Assembly (NCBI RefSeq): GCF_019635455.1
Contig: NZ_JAHBZJ010000012.1
Span: forward strand, 1 to 64,000
Reading direction: 5' to 3'
From: Sphingomonas sp.
Lineage (GTDB): Bacteria > Pseudomonadota > Alphaproteobacteria > Sphingomonadales > Sphingomonadaceae
DNA: 64,000 nt
Part shown: one piece after another, positions 50,122 through 59,969 of the stretch
How the letters are laid out: each line of letters opens with the position of its first letter
Position numbering within the stretch: position 1 is the stretch's first letter
Position numbers and translations under genes: made by a program
Notes under the pieces: model-generated
What the model saw: the letters and a program-made list of their open reading frames with translations, nothing else
Told to the model about the DNA's origin: nothing
Database searches by the model: none

Positions 50122-51921
50122 ATGACGTTCGAACTGCTTGCTGCCCATGGTGATGTGATCGGCCTCGTCCTTCTGGTCGCCCTCTTCATCGCCTTTGCGA
50201 CCGAGCGCCTGCCGCCGGTGGTGCTGGCGATCACCGGCGGCGTCGCGATGATGGCGTTCGGATATATCAAGCCCGCCGCGCTGCTCGGCGTGTTCGGAAA
50301 TCCGGCACCGATCACGATCGGCGCGATGTTCATCCTGTCCGGCGCGTTGCTGCGCACCGGCGTGCTCGAAGAGGTGTCGGGCTGGGTCATGCGCCGCACG
50401 CAGCAGCGTCCCCGGCTGGCGGTGGCGGAAATCGGTGCCGGTACGGTGCTCGCCTCCGCCTTCATGAACAACACGCCGGTGGTCATCGTGCTGATCCCGA
50501 TCATGAAGCGGCTGGCAGCGCAGCTGGGACAGGCGGCGACGCGCCTGCTGATCCCGCTATCCTATCTGTCGATCCTGGGCGGCACGCTCACCCTGATCGG
50601 GACATCGACCAACCTGCTGGTCGATGGCGTCGCGCAGGAGGGCGGCCAGGCGCCGTTCGGCATTTTCGAGATCACCGGCGTCGGCCTGGTCGCCGCGGTG
50701 GCGGGCGTCGCCTTCCTGGCCCTTTCCGGCCCGTGGCTGCTGCCGCGCCGGCCCGAGCATGGCGTCGGCACGCGGGGCGAGAGCGAGCGCTACCTCTCGC
50801 ATCTCGTCGTCGCGCCCGACAGCGAGCTGATCGGGCAGCGGATCGGGTCGAGCGCGATCGGGCGGCGCCAGGGCGTCCGCATCGTCGCGCTGCGCCGCGG
50901 GCGGCAGGTCCATCGCAAGGATCTGGACGCCATGGCGTTCGAGGCCGGGGATCAGCTCGTCGCTGCGGCGAGCCCCGCCGAACTGGCGTCGATCGCGGAG
51001 GGCGCGGATTTTCGCGTCGGCCTGACCGGTCTGGGCGGCGGCCTGTCGATGCGGGGTCCCGATCGCCCGCGCGACCTGCGGCTGCTGGAGGCGGTGGTGT
51101 CGGCGACCCATCCCGTGATCGGTCGGCGGCTGGCGGACATCCCGCTGCTTTCGCGCCTGCGCCTGCGCGTGCTGGGCCTCATGCGTCCGCGCCATCTGGC
51201 GGGACCCGATCTGGCGAATGTGCGCGTGCGCGCCGGCGACCGGCTGCTGATCGCGGCCGACCGCGACGCCGCCGCCGGGCTGGAGGCGAACCTGAACCTG
51301 GCTCAGGTGACCGAAGCGCCGACGCGTGCGTTCAAGCGGGCAAAGGCGCCGATCGTCGTCGCGACGCTGGCCGCCGTCATTCTGGGCGCGGCGCTGTTCG
51401 GCCTGCCGATCGAGGCGCTGGCGATCGGTGGCGTCGCGGTGGTGCTGCTCACCCGCTGCATCGAACCCGAAGAGGCGTGGAGCGCGATCGACGGCAATAC
51501 GCTGATGCTGATCTTTGGCATGCTGGCGTTCGGCCTGGGGCTGCAAAATGCGGGAACCGTCGATCTGATCGTCGGTGTGGTCCGCCCCTGGCTGGCGGTG
51601 GCATCGCCGCTGATGCTGCTGATCGGCATCTATGCGATTACCAGCATCCTCACCGAAACCGTGACCAACAATGCCGTCGCGGTCATCATGACCCCGATCG
51701 TCATCGCGCTGGGACAGGCGATCGGAACCGATCCGCGCGGGCTGATCGTCGCGGTGATGTTCGGCGCCAGCGCCAGCTTCGCGACGCCGATCGGGTATCA
51801 GACGAACACGCTGGTCTATGGCGCCGCCAATTACCGGTTCGCCGATTTCCTGCGCATCGGCCTGCCGATGAACATCGTCGTCGGCATCGCGGTGTGCGCC
51901 GCGATCAGCCTGATGTTCTGA
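50122..51921 (+). CDS. SLC13-family permease with TrkA-C-like domains
   Basis: A 599-residue protein. Two sets of hydrophobic segments are separated by two TrkA-C (RCK-C) domains (residues about 215-385; SHLVVAPDSELIGQRIGSSA and LEAVVSATHPVIGRRLADIP). The signature SFMNNTPVVIVLIPI (as AFMNNTPVV) and TETVTNNAVAVIMTPI flank the transport halves. Family members import sulfate, carboxylates or divalent anions with sodium. The substrate is not determined. Confidence 0.88.
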   Translation: MTFELLAAHGDVIGLVLLVALFIAFATERLPPVVLAITGGVAMMAFGYIKPAALLGVFGNPAPITIGAMFILSGALLRTGVLEEVSGWVMRRTQQRPRLAVAEIGAGTVLASAFMNNTPVVIVLIPIMKRLAAQLGQAATRLLIPLSYLSILGGTLTLIGTSTNLLVDGVAQEGGQAPFGIFEITGVGLVAAVAGVAFLALSGPWLLPRRPEHGVGTRGESERYLSHLVVAPDSELIGQRIGSSAIGRRQGVRIVALRRGRQVHRKDLDAMAFEAGDQLVAAASPAELASIAEGADFRVGLTGLGGGLSMRGPDRPRDLRLLEAVVSATHPVIGRRLADIPLLSRLRLRVLGLMRPRHLAGPDLANVRVRAGDRLLIAADRDAAAGLEANLNLAQVTEAPTRAFKRAKAPIVVATLAAVILGAALFGLPIEALAIGGVAVVLLTRCIEPEEAWSAIDGNTLMLIFGMLAFGLGLQNAGTVDLIVGVVRPWLAVASPLMLLIGIYAITSILTETVTNNAVAVIMTPIVIALGQAIGTDPRGLIVAVMFGASASFATPIGYQTNTLVYGAANYRFADFLRIGLPMNIVVGIAVCAAISLMF

Positions 51922-51947
51922 ACCCGCGATCCGCGCCGCGCGACGGT

Positions 51948-52751
51948 TCAGTCGCGCAGCAGTTCGTTGATCCCGGTCTTGCTGCGGGTCTGCGCGTCCA
52001 CCGTCTTGACGATCACCGCGCAATACAGGCCCGGGCCGCCATCCTTGCCGGGCAGCGTTCCGGGGACGACCACGGCATAGGGCGGCACGACGCCGCGATG
52101 CACTTCGCCGGTGGCGCGATCGACGATCTTGGTGCTCGCGCCCAGATAGACGCCCATCGACAGCACTGCGCCTTCGCCCACGCGCACGCCCTCCGCCACT
52201 TCGGCCCGCGCGCCGATGAACGCGCCGTCGCCGATGATGACCGGGTCGGCCTGCAACGGCTCAAGCACCCCGCCGATGCCGACCCCGCCCGACAGGTGGA
52301 CGTTGCGCCCGATCTGCGCACAGCTGCCGACGGTCGCCCAGGTATCGACCATCGTTCCCTCGCCCACATAGGCGCCGATATTCACGAAGCTGGGCATCAG
52401 CACCACGTTGCGGCCGATATGCGCGCCGTGGCGCACGACGCTGCCCGGCACCTGGCGGAACCCGGCGGCACGGAACGCGGCATCATCCCATTGCGCGGTC
52501 TTGAGCGGCACCTTGTCAAAGCCGCCGGTCATCACCGCATTGTCGTTCAGGCGAAAGGACAGCAGCACCGCCTTTTTCAGCCATTGATTGACCTGCCAGC
52601 CGCTTTCGACCGGTTCGGCGACCCGCGCCGCGCCGCTGTCGAGCAGGTTCAGCGCCTCCGCAACCGCCTCGCGCACCGCGCCGGTGGTCGCGGTCGAAAC
52701 AGCGGCGCGGTCTTCCCAGGCGGCGTCGATCGTGGCGGCAAGGTCGGTCAT
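51948..52751 (-). CDS. dapD: Tetrahydrodipicolinate N-succinyltransferase
   Basis: A 267-residue enzyme of the succinylase branch of lysine/diaminopimelate biosynthesis. A helical N-terminus precedes a left-handed beta-helix of hexapeptide repeats ([35 protein letters not shown]). Catalytic trimer residues lie in the helix. Its start overlaps the stop of the upstream HAD gene by 4 bp. Confidence 0.95.
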   Translation of the reverse strand: MTDLAATIDAAWEDRAAVSTATTGAVREAVAEALNLLDSGAARVAEPVESGWQVNQWLKKAVLLSFRLNDNAVMTGGFDKVPLKTAQWDDAAFRAAGFRQVPGSVVRHGAHIGRNVVLMPSFVNIGAYVGEGTMVDTWATVGSCAQIGRNVHLSGGVGIGGVLEPLQADPVIIGDGAFIGARAEVAEGVRVGEGAVLSMGVYLGASTKIVDRATGEVHRGVVPPYAVVVPGTLPGKDGGPGLYCAVIVKTVDAQTRSKTGINELLRD

Positions 52752-53413
52752 GCGGGCTCCAATATGGTTTCCAGCCAGTGGCGGATGTCGTGGGTGGTGT
52801 AATCGATATGGCTCCGATCGGCATCGGGCGCCTGTTCGGATCCATTATCGACCCAGACGGTGGTCATGCCGATCGCCTTTGCCGGCGCGAGGTTGCGCGC
52901 CATGTCGTCGATGAACAGCGCCGCGCGCGGATCGATGCCATGCGCCTCGCACAGGCTGTGATACGCGTCCGGGTGCGGCTTGGGCGCGTAGCTGGTGGCG
53001 TGGACGTCGTGGATCGCCTCGAAATGGTCGCTCAGGCCCAGCCGGCCCAGCACCTTGCTCGCATAGGGGGCGTCGGCGTTGGTGAAGACCAGCTTGCGCC
53101 CCGGCAGCTTCGCGATCGCGGCGGCAAGTGGCGCGTCATGCTCCAGCACGTCCATCTCGATATCGTGGACGTCCGCCAGATATTCGTGCGGCTCGACGTC
53201 ATGTTCGGCCATCAATCCCGCCAGCGTCGTGCCGTGCGAGATGAAATAGCCTTTTTGCACGCGATGCGCGTCGGCCGGGTCAAGGCCCAGGCGGCGCGCG
53301 ACATAGGCGCCGATCCGCGCATCGATCTGCGTGAACAGGTCGATCCGCGCTGAATACAGCGTGTTGTCGAGATCGAAAATCCAGTTGCGGATATGGGCGA
53401 GTGGCGCAAGCAT
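52748..53413 (-). CDS. HAD-family pyrimidine 5'-nucleotidase-like phosphatase
   Basis: A 221-residue HAD hydrolase with [15 protein letters not shown] as the nucleophile motif, [15 protein letters not shown] as motif II and [17 protein letters not shown] as motif IV, closest to the SDT1-like pyrimidine nucleotidases. The upstream partner of dapD, overlapping by 4 bp; the pairing with lysine synthesis is positional. Confidence 0.88.
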   Translation of the reverse strand: MLAPLAHIRNWIFDLDNTLYSARIDLFTQIDARIGAYVARRLGLDPADAHRVQKGYFISHGTTLAGLMAEHDVEPHEYLADVHDIEMDVLEHDAPLAAAIAKLPGRKLVFTNADAPYASKVLGRLGLSDHFEAIHDVHATSYAPKPHPDAYHSLCEAHGIDPRAALFIDDMARNLAPAKAIGMTTVWVDNGSEQAPDADRSHIDYTTHDIRHWLETILEPA

Positions 53414-53530
53414 GCGCCGCGCGCTCTAGGCACCGGCGGACGCGGCTGCAAGCGTGGCAATTGTGGGCGGCGATTAACATACGGGAAAGCAAGCGAAAGT
53501 TATTCCGAGCGGGGCAACAGAGGTGACGTG

Positions 53531-55852
53531 ATGGCAAAGGCGAAAGCGGCGTTGCGGCGGATCGCGCCGTCGGGTGCGGTTCTGGTGGCGATGAGCGTCG
53601 CGGCGTGCAGCGGCGGCGGCGGGGGTGGCGGCATCTCAACCCCGACCCCGATCGTCAGCCCGGCACCCAGCCCGACGCCGACGCCGGTTCCCACGCCCAG
53701 TCCGACCCCGACCCCGTCGGTCAATTACGACACCGCCGAATATCGCGCGACCGACGGCGCGGTGTCGATGAACGCGCTGACCGCCTATAATGCGGGCGGT
53801 CGTGGCCAGAATGTGAAGGTCGGGGTAATCGACAGCGGCATCGACATCGACAGCCCGGAATTTACCGGCCGGATCGATCCCGCCTCCCGTTCGACCGCCG
53901 GCAACGGCACCTATGACGACGAGGATGGACACGGCACTGCCGTCGCCTTCACCATCGCCGGCCGGCGCAACGGCACCGGATCGCAGGGGGTGGCGTTCGA
54001 TTCCACGCTGATCGTGCTGCGCACCGATACGCCCGGCAGCTGTGCGAGCGCCGACGAGTGCGCCTTTTCCAACACCGCGATCGCGACGGCGCTGGACGTG
54101 GCGACCCAGAATGGCGCGAAGGTGGTCAACATCTCGCTGGGGGGCGGCAGTTCGCCCGGCTCCACGCTGCTCGCGGCGATCAACCGCGCGACCCAGGCGG
54201 GGGTGATCGTCGTCATCAGCGCCGGCAATGACGGCAATGCCCAGCCCGACGGCTTCGCCTCGGGCGCGACCGATCCGTCGGTGGCGCGCGGGCTGGTGAT
54301 TATCGCCGGCTCGGTCAACACCTCCGACGTCATCTCGACCTTTTCCAACCGTGCGGGGAGCAGTGCCAACTATTATCTGACCGCCGTCGGCGAGCGCGTG
54401 CGCGCGCCGGACGAAACCGGCACCGTCTATCTGTGGTCCGGCACCTCGTTTTCCGCGCCCCAGATCGCCGGCGCGGTGGCGCTGATCGCCTCGGCCTTTC
54501 CCAATATGACCGGCAGTCAGATCGTCAGCCTCCTCTATCAGACCGCCCGCGATGCCGGCACGGCGGGGATCGACAATGTCTATGGCCGCGGTGTGCTCGA
54601 TCTCGCGCGTGCGTTCCAGCCGGTCGGCAGCCTGTCGCTCGCCGGCTCGCGCGCGCCCGCCTCGACCCAGGTGAACGGATCGCTCTCGACGCCGATGGGC
54701 GATGCCGCCACCGCGACGATGGGCGCGGTCGTGCTCGACGGGTTCGACCGGGCCTATGCGCTCGATCTCGCGCGCACCATTCGCACTGCCGCGCCGCAAG
54801 GCCGGCTCGACAGCGCGCTGCGGGCGCGCCAGCGCAGCTATGCCGCCGGGGTGCGCGACATGACCGTCGCGGTCACCATCGTGCCGGGGCGCGACGCGAC
54901 GCGGATCGAACGGTTGTACCTGCCGATCGGCGAGGCCGAACGCGCCCGCGCGGTCGCCGGCAATGTGATGGGCAGCCTGGGCAGCCGGATGCGCTTCGCG
55001 ATCGGTGCGTCGGAAAGCGGCACCGCGCTCGCCGCGCGGATCGCGGGACAGGCGCGCGCATCGACGGCCTTCCTCGTCGCACCGGACCCCACCGTGTCGG
55101 CGGGATTCGACAGCGAGGCGCAGGGCGCGGTCGCGCTGCGGCGGCAGGTTGGCGCCTGGGGCATCACCGTCGCGGCGGAAAGCGGCGCGGTGCTGACCCG
55201 CCTGCCCGAAGCGCGCTTCGCCGCGTTGCAGGGGCGCACCGAACGGTTCGGCTATGGCCGGCTGACGCTCGCCGCCGATCGCCGCTTCGGTCCGCTGGGC
55301 ATGCAGCTCGCCGTGACGCGGCTTGCCGAACAGAACACGGTGCTCGGCGCGCGCTTTGGCGGCGCGCTGGGTGCGGCGGATGCGGCGACCTGGTTCGTCG
55401 ATGGCGGCGGGACGCTGGCACTGGGCGATGGCTGGCAGCTGGCGGCGTCGATGCGGCGGGGCTGGACCCGGGCGCGGCTGCACGGCGGCATCGACGGCGG
55501 TGGCCTGATCCGCACCAGCGGTCTTGCGTTCGACGTGACGAAGGCCGGAATATTCGATCGCCGCGACCGCTTCGGATTGCGCGTCTCCCAACCGCTGCGC
55601 GTTGGTGGCGGCGGGCTCGATCTGCTGCTGCCGACCAGCTACACCTATGATGGCGCGCGGGTCGATGAATGGACGATGCGGCGGCTGAACCTCGCCCCGA
55701 CCGGGCGGGAAGTGGACATGGAACTGGCCTATGTCCGCCGCCTGAAGGTCGGCGATTTCAGTACCAACCTGTTCCTGCGTCGCGACCCCGGCAATTATGC
55801 GCAGCTGCCCGACGATGTCGGCGTCGCGCTGCGCTACACGCTTGGTTTCTAG
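53531..55852 (+). CDS. Subtilisin-like autotransporter serine protease with lipobox
   Basis: A 773-residue secreted protease. A signal ends with a lipobox-like SVAAC (C26), then a Pro/Thr-rich linker (about 37-63). The S8 domain has D101 (VIDSGIDID), H134 (DGHGTAVAF) and S306 (GTSFSAP). The last 200 or more residues form a beta-rich barrel ending VALRYTLGF with a C-terminal Phe, typical of autotransporters. The start at 53531 follows AGAGGTGA. It probably cleaves itself or extracellular proteins. The lipobox plus barrel is an odd pair; see findings. Confidence 0.88.
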   Translation: MAKAKAALRRIAPSGAVLVAMSVAACSGGGGGGGISTPTPIVSPAPSPTPTPVPTPSPTPTPSVNYDTAEYRATDGAVSMNALTAYNAGGRGQNVKVGVIDSGIDIDSPEFTGRIDPASRSTAGNGTYDDEDGHGTAVAFTIAGRRNGTGSQGVAFDSTLIVLRTDTPGSCASADECAFSNTAIATALDVATQNGAKVVNISLGGGSSPGSTLLAAINRATQAGVIVVISAGNDGNAQPDGFASGATDPSVARGLVIIAGSVNTSDVISTFSNRAGSSANYYLTAVGERVRAPDETGTVYLWSGTSFSAPQIAGAVALIASAFPNMTGSQIVSLLYQTARDAGTAGIDNVYGRGVLDLARAFQPVGSLSLAGSRAPASTQVNGSLSTPMGDAATATMGAVVLDGFDRAYALDLARTIRTAAPQGRLDSALRARQRSYAAGVRDMTVAVTIVPGRDATRIERLYLPIGEAERARAVAGNVMGSLGSRMRFAIGASESGTALAARIAGQARASTAFLVAPDPTVSAGFDSEAQGAVALRRQVGAWGITVAAESGAVLTRLPEARFAALQGRTERFGYGRLTLAADRRFGPLGMQLAVTRLAEQNTVLGARFGGALGAADAATWFVDGGGTLALGDGWQLAASMRRGWTRARLHGGIDGGGLIRTSGLAFDVTKAGIFDRRDRFGLRVSQPLRVGGGGLDLLLPTSYTYDGARVDEWTMRRLNLAPTGREVDMELAYVRRLKVGDFSTNLFLRRDPGNYAQLPDDVGVALRYTLGF

Positions 55853-55876
55853 GCGGCGCACCCCATCTGGCGGAGC

Positions 55877-56872
55877 ATGACCGCCTACAGCCTGCTCGAC
55901 CTTGTCCCCATCGTGGAGGGCGGGTCCGTCGCCCGTTCGCTCGCCAACGCCGCCGATCTGGCTGCGCATGCCGAGGCGGAGGGGTTCGCGCGCTACTGGG
56001 TGGCCGAACATCATGGCATGGCGGGAATCGCCAGCGCGGCGACGGCGGTGGTGATCGCCCATGCCGGCGCGGCGACGCGTACCATCCGGGTGGGGGCGGG
56101 GGGCATCATGCTGCCCAACCACGCGCCACTGGTGATCGCCGAACAGTTCGGCACGCTCGACGCGCTGTTTCCCGGGCGCATCGACCTGGGCCTGGGGCGC
56201 GCGCCGGGCAGCGACATGAAGGTCGCCCGCGCGCTGCGCCGCACGCTTGAGGGCGGCGCCGACGCCTTTCCCCAGGACGTGATCGAGCTGCAAAGCTATT
56301 TCGCCGACGACGGACAGACCGGCATCCGCGCCGTTCCGGGCGGCGGCGCGCGGCCGGAGCTGTGGATCCTGGGATCGAGCCTCTATGGCGCACAGCTCGC
56401 CGCCGCGCTGGGCCTGCCTTATGCCTTTGCCTCGCATTTCGCGCCGGCGGCGCTGGACGAGGCGCTGGACCTGTATCGCCGCCAGTTCCGGCCGTCGGCC
56501 AGCCTCGATCGCCCCTATGCGATGGCGGGCTTCAACGTCTTTGCGGCGGCGGACGATGCGCAGGCGGCGGTCCTGGCGACGTCGATGCAGCAGACGTTCG
56601 TCGCGCTGCGCACGACCGGCACCGGCATCCGTATGCCGCCGCCCTTGCCCGGCTATCTCGAAACGCTGCCGCCCCAGGCGCGGGCGATGCTGGACCATGT
56701 CCTCGAATGCACGGCGATCGGCGGCCCGGCCACGGTCGAGGCGGGGTTGCGCGCATTCATCGCGCGCACCGGGGTGGACGAGGTGATGCTGACCAGCTCG
56801 ATCTTCGACCATCAGGCGCGCCGCGAGAGCCTGTCGATCGCCGCCGCCGCAATGCGCCGTCTCGCTGCCTGA
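55877..56872 (+). CDS. LLM-class flavin-dependent oxidoreductase
   Basis: A 331-residue luciferase-like monooxygenase. The family pattern includes [10 protein letters not shown] at the start, [20 protein letters not shown], and [20 protein letters not shown] with [14 protein letters not shown]. These enzymes use FMN to oxidise a small substrate. Its start lies 24 bases after the protease stop, so it could be co-transcribed; the substrate is unknown. Confidence 0.9.
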   Translation: MTAYSLLDLVPIVEGGSVARSLANAADLAAHAEAEGFARYWVAEHHGMAGIASAATAVVIAHAGAATRTIRVGAGGIMLPNHAPLVIAEQFGTLDALFPGRIDLGLGRAPGSDMKVARALRRTLEGGADAFPQDVIELQSYFADDGQTGIRAVPGGGARPELWILGSSLYGAQLAAALGLPYAFASHFAPAALDEALDLYRRQFRPSASLDRPYAMAGFNVFAAADDAQAAVLATSMQQTFVALRTTGTGIRMPPPLPGYLETLPPQARAMLDHVLECTAIGGPATVEAGLRAFIARTGVDEVMLTSSIFDHQARRESLSIAAAAMRRLAA

Positions 56873-56937
56873 AACCTGCCGAAATCCGCGCGCAACATTG
56901 CCGTCGCAGCAGGGGACCGAAGCGAAAGGAGACGGCG

Positions 56938-57105
56938 ATGCCACCGCCAAACCCTGCCGCGCGCTGCCACGAGGGCATTCACCGCCCCCGCCGGCGCGAC
57001 CGGCTCAAGCCCGGCGAACGCCGGGAAGTCTGCCGCGATTGCGGATGCGACCTGATCCACAGCGGCGTGACCGGCCGATGGCGCTTCTCCGGCGTCATGG
57101 GCTGA
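56938..57105 (+). CDS. Small Cys-rich protein (zinc-ribbon-like)
   Basis: A 55-residue ORF. It carries CHEGIH near residues 10-15 and CRDCGCDLIH at 32-41, two metal-site-like clusters. An RBS, AAAGGAG, sits 6 bases before the ATG. The protein is basic and likely binds zinc or nucleic acid. No family was recognised. It is close to the EcfG promoter but ends 11 bases before it, so it is a separate unit. Confidence 0.6.
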   Translation: MPPPNPAARCHEGIHRPRRRDRLKPGERREVCRDCGCDLIHSGVTGRWRFSGVMG

Positions 57106-57115
57106 TCGCGCGTCT

Positions 57116-57140
57116 GGAACCACGTCGTCCAAAGACCGTT
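57116..57140 (+). promoter_or_regulatory. EcfG-type general stress promoter
   Basis: GGAAC at 57116-57120 and CGTT at 57137-57140 are separated by exactly 16 bases, matching the alphaproteobacterial EcfG consensus GGAAC-N16/17-CGTT. It is about 30 bases upstream of the ATG at 57171, and an RBS (GGGAGG) lies between. It is the only such match found in intergenic regions of the window. Confidence 0.8.
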
Positions 57141-57170
57141 TCGACCCGGTAACTTAATCGGGAGGTTCGA

Positions 57171-57347
57171 ATGTCGGACGAAAAGGTGACCGTGGTGAAG
57201 ACGGGTGGATCGGGCGGGGCGATCGCGGTGATCGTCGGGATCGTCGCGCTGCTCGCGATCCTCTACGTGGTGTTCGGCACCAATTTGCTGAGCGGCAAGA
57301 CCGACAAGATCGACGCCGACGTAACGATCGAGGCGCCGAAAAGCTGA
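57171..57347 (+). CDS. Small single-span membrane protein, EcfG-controlled
   Basis: A 58-residue protein. Residues 17-36 (AIAVIVGIVALLAILYVVFG) form a membrane span. The N-terminus is charged (MSDEKVTVVKTGG) and the C-terminus is polar and charged (SGKTDKIDADVTIEAPKS), so it is probably an inner-membrane stress protein with a free C-terminal tail. GGGAGG lies 6 bases before the ATG. It is preceded by a strong EcfG promoter. No family recognised. Confidence 0.75.
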   Translation: MSDEKVTVVKTGGSGGAIAVIVGIVALLAILYVVFGTNLLSGKTDKIDADVTIEAPKS

Positions 57348-57375
57348 TCGATCCGGGCGGTTGCCGGCGCGGGGA

Positions 57376-58836
57376 TCAGCCCGCCGCCGGCAGCCGCAGC
57401 CGCACGAGCAATCCGCCCAGATCCTCGCTTTCCTCAAGGCTGACCGTGCCGTCATAGATTTCCGCGACATCGCGGACGATGGCCAGGCCAAGGCCGGTGC
57501 CGGGCTTGCCGCTGTCCAGCCGCACGCCGCGATCAAAGATGCGGATACGGTCGGGCTCGGGAATGCCCATGCCGTCATCCTCGACCATGATCTCGACGAA
57601 TCCCGCCTCGGCCTGCACCGTCACGAAAACGCTGCCGCCGCCATATTTCGCGGCATTCTCGACCAGATTTCCCATGATCTCGTCCAGGTCCTGTCGCTCG
57701 ATATGGGCGACCAGGTCCTTCGCTCCATCGACGTCGATGCGCACATGCGGGTACAGGCGCGATACCGCGCGTTCGACCGATTCGACGCTCGGCCACACCT
57801 GAGCACGGCTGTGTGCGCTGCCGCGACGGCCGACCGCACGCGCGCGGGCAAGGTGGTGATCGACCTGCCGGCGCATCGTCCGCGCCTCGCGCACGACCGT
57901 CGCGGGCAAGTCGTCGGCCCGCGCGGTCGCGGCGTTCATGATGACGGTCAACGGCGTCTTCAGGGCATGGGCCAGGTTGCCGGCATGCCGCCGCGCCTCC
58001 TCCGCCTGCTTGTCGTTATGCGCGACCAGCGCGTTCAGCTCCTCGACCATCGGCGCGATTTCGGCGGGCATCGCGCCCTCGATCCGCGAGGTCTCTCCAG
58101 AGCGCAGGCGCTGAATCGCCTGACGCAGCTTGCGCAGCGGCAACAGCCCGTACCAGGTCTGGAGCGCGGCCATCAGGATCAGGCCGGCGGCGAGCAGCAG
58201 GAAGCTGCGCACCAGCGTCCGGCGCAGCGCATCGATCTGCGCGTCGAGCACGTCGCGGGTTTCGGCGACCTGAAACCGCCAGCGTACCGGCGATCCCGGA
58301 ATCCGCACGTCGCGTTCGACAACGCGCAGCTTCTGGTCGAGCTGCTGGCTGTCATAGGTGTGCAGTTCCAGGTCGCTGTGCTGCCGGCCGATATCCAGCC
58401 GGCGGTCCCATAGCGAGCGGGAGGGGAAGGGGTCGAACCCCCGTCCCGATACCTGCCAGTAGAGGCCCGAATAGGGTTCCAGGAACCGCTGGTCCGACAA
58501 CTGGCGGTTGAACGCGACATTGCCGTCCGGATCGATCTCCGCCGACACGATCAGCGAGGTCAGCAGATATTCCAGCTGGCCGTCGAAATTGCGGGTGATC
58601 GCGCCGGTCAGCACCCGGTCGAGCGCGAATCCGCCGCCGGCGAGCAACAGCGTGATCCACGCCGCCGCGATCAGGATCATCCGCCGGCTGAGCGACCCGG
58701 TCGATGGCGTATAGCTGCGCGGCGCGGGATCGCCGGGGGCAGGGGTCAGCGGCGGCGGCGCGTCGTCCGGCGCGTGCAGGCGGCGCACGAACGGAAAGCG
58801 GCGATCGATCGTCCAGCCGGCGGGGCGGTCAGGCAC
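57376..58836 (-). CDS. Two-component sensor histidine kinase
   Basis: A 486-residue membrane kinase. Two spans (about 53-70 and 215-235) flank a periplasmic sensor loop. HAMP-like and HisKA regions follow with the phospho-His in NLAHALKTPLTVIM, then the ATPase (LVENAAKYGG; DDGMGIPEPD; GTGLGLAIV). The likely start is GTG 58836, overlapping the upstream response regulator stop by 8 bases; an ATG at 58893 would extend into that gene. It resembles PhoQ-type kinases and is downstream of the PepSY and regulator genes. Confidence 0.9.
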   Translation of the reverse strand: MPDRPAGWTIDRRFPFVRRLHAPDDAPPPLTPAPGDPAPRSYTPSTGSLSRRMILIAAAWITLLLAGGGFALDRVLTGAITRNFDGQLEYLLTSLIVSAEIDPDGNVAFNRQLSDQRFLEPYSGLYWQVSGRGFDPFPSRSLWDRRLDIGRQHSDLELHTYDSQQLDQKLRVVERDVRIPGSPVRWRFQVAETRDVLDAQIDALRRTLVRSFLLLAAGLILMAALQTWYGLLPLRKLRQAIQRLRSGETSRIEGAMPAEIAPMVEELNALVAHNDKQAEEARRHAGNLAHALKTPLTVIMNAATARADDLPATVVREARTMRRQVDHHLARARAVGRRGSAHSRAQVWPSVESVERAVSRLYPHVRIDVDGAKDLVAHIERQDLDEIMGNLVENAAKYGGGSVFVTVQAEAGFVEIMVEDDGMGIPEPDRIRIFDRGVRLDSGKPGTGLGLAIVRDVAEIYDGTVSLEESEDLGGLLVRLRLPAAG

Positions 58837-59503
58837 CGGCCTCCGCCGGTTCCTCAAGGCTGTAGCCAAGGCCGCGGATCGTCGTGATGACATCCGCGCC
58901 CAGTTTCTTGCGGATCCGCGTCACGAACACCTCGATCGTGTTGGAATCGCGATCGAAATCCTGGTCATAGATATGCTCGATCAATTCGGTGCGGCTGACC
59001 ACCTTGCCCTTGTGATGAAGCAGATAGGACAGCAGCTTATACTCCTGCGCCGTCAGCTTCACCGGGTCGCCGCCCTTGGTCACCTTGCCCGAGCGGGTGT
59101 CGAGCCGGATGTCGCCCGCGATCAGTTCCGCCGACGCATTGCCCGATGCCCGACGGATCAGCGCGCGCAATCGGGCGATCAGCTCCTCCGACTGGAACGG
59201 CTTGGCGACATAGTCGTCGGCGCCCGCGTCCAGGCCGGCGACCTTGTCCGACCAGCTGTCGCGCGCGGTCAGGACGAGCACGGGGGTGGTCTTTCCTTCC
59301 TTGCGCCACCGGTCCAGCACGGTCAGCCCATCGACCTCGGGCAGGCCCAGGTCGAGGACGATCGCATCATAGGTTTCGGTCGAGCCGAGGAAATGTCCCT
59401 CCTCGCCATCGCCCGCGGTATCGACGGCATAGCCCGCCCCTTCGAGCGTCGCCTGTAGCTGGTTGCGGAGATTGGGTTCGTCCTCGACGATCAGAACGCG
59501 CAT
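58829..59503 (-). CDS. OmpR/PhoP-type response regulator
   Basis: A 224-residue regulator. The receiver domain has the phosphorylation site D51 (AIVLDLGLPEVDG), an acidic pair near the start (VEDEP) and K in VAKPF. The C-terminal winged helix has TIEVFVTRIRKKLGADVITTIRGLGYSL. It is the partner of the histidine kinase just downstream (8-base overlap) and follows the PepSY gene by 32 bases on the same strand. Confidence 0.94.
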   Translation of the reverse strand: MRVLIVEDEPNLRNQLQATLEGAGYAVDTAGDGEEGHFLGSTETYDAIVLDLGLPEVDGLTVLDRWRKEGKTTPVLVLTARDSWSDKVAGLDAGADDYVAKPFQSEELIARLRALIRRASGNASAELIAGDIRLDTRSGKVTKGGDPVKLTAQEYKLLSYLLHHKGKVVSRTELIEHIYDQDFDRDSNTIEVFVTRIRKKLGADVITTIRGLGYSLEEPAEAGA

Positions 59504-59535
59504 CTGTCTTTCCCTTTTGCGGCCCGTTGGCCGTG

Positions 59536-59850
59536 TCAGCCGCCCGAGCGGCTCATCACCTGACCCGTGCGGCCATCGACATCGACCCAGATGACATTTC
59601 CATCGCGCAGGAACTTCAGCGTGTAAATGCCCGTCCCCGAATCGAAGTCGAAGCCGATATATTGGGCGCCCTTCTTCACCATATAAGGGACCACCCGCGC
59701 CTCAATCGCGCGAAGCGGGAGCAGCCGGCCCTCTTCACGGCCCTTGCGCGCGGCCTCCTGGTCGCTGCGCCGGTCCTGCGGCGCGGCATCGACCGGAGTG
59801 GCGGCAACGGCCAGGGTCGCGCCGAGAAGGAGTACGCCAAACATCTTCAT
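59536..59850 (-). CDS. Periplasmic PepSY-domain protein
   Basis: A 104-residue protein with a signal peptide (MKMFGVLLLGATLAVAATPVDA) and a PepSY domain (LRAIEARVVPYMVKKGAQYIGFDF, then YTLKFLRDGNVIWVDVDGRTGQVM). PepSY proteins bind ligands or modulate partners in the periplasm. It is first in a PepSY-regulator-kinase unit, so it likely tunes the kinase. The start at 59850 is chosen for the signal peptide. Confidence 0.85.
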   Translation of the reverse strand: MKMFGVLLLGATLAVAATPVDAAPQDRRSDQEAARKGREEGRLLPLRAIEARVVPYMVKKGAQYIGFDFDSGTGIYTLKFLRDGNVIWVDVDGRTGQVMSRSGG

Positions 59851-59969
59851 GACGGGGATGGCATAGGCGGTCCGCGTTGAACAGCCTGTGAATAGGGATG
59901 AAAGCGATGTGACAGGCGGCGCGTCGCCGCGCTTGCCGTCGGCGCCGCGCGGCCCTACCTGCCCGGGCC

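Noticed and set aside
53635-53720. Repetitive ACCCCGAC-type sequence as a CRISPR or mobile repeat
   Set aside because: It is the Pro/Thr-rich linker of the protease, in frame, with irregular units.
53636-56950. 1104-codon open frame on the minus strand
   Set aside because: It lies antisense to the subtilase and LLM oxidoreductase genes, which have clear motifs. The translation is Arg/Ala/His-rich shadow sequence typical of GC-rich DNA.
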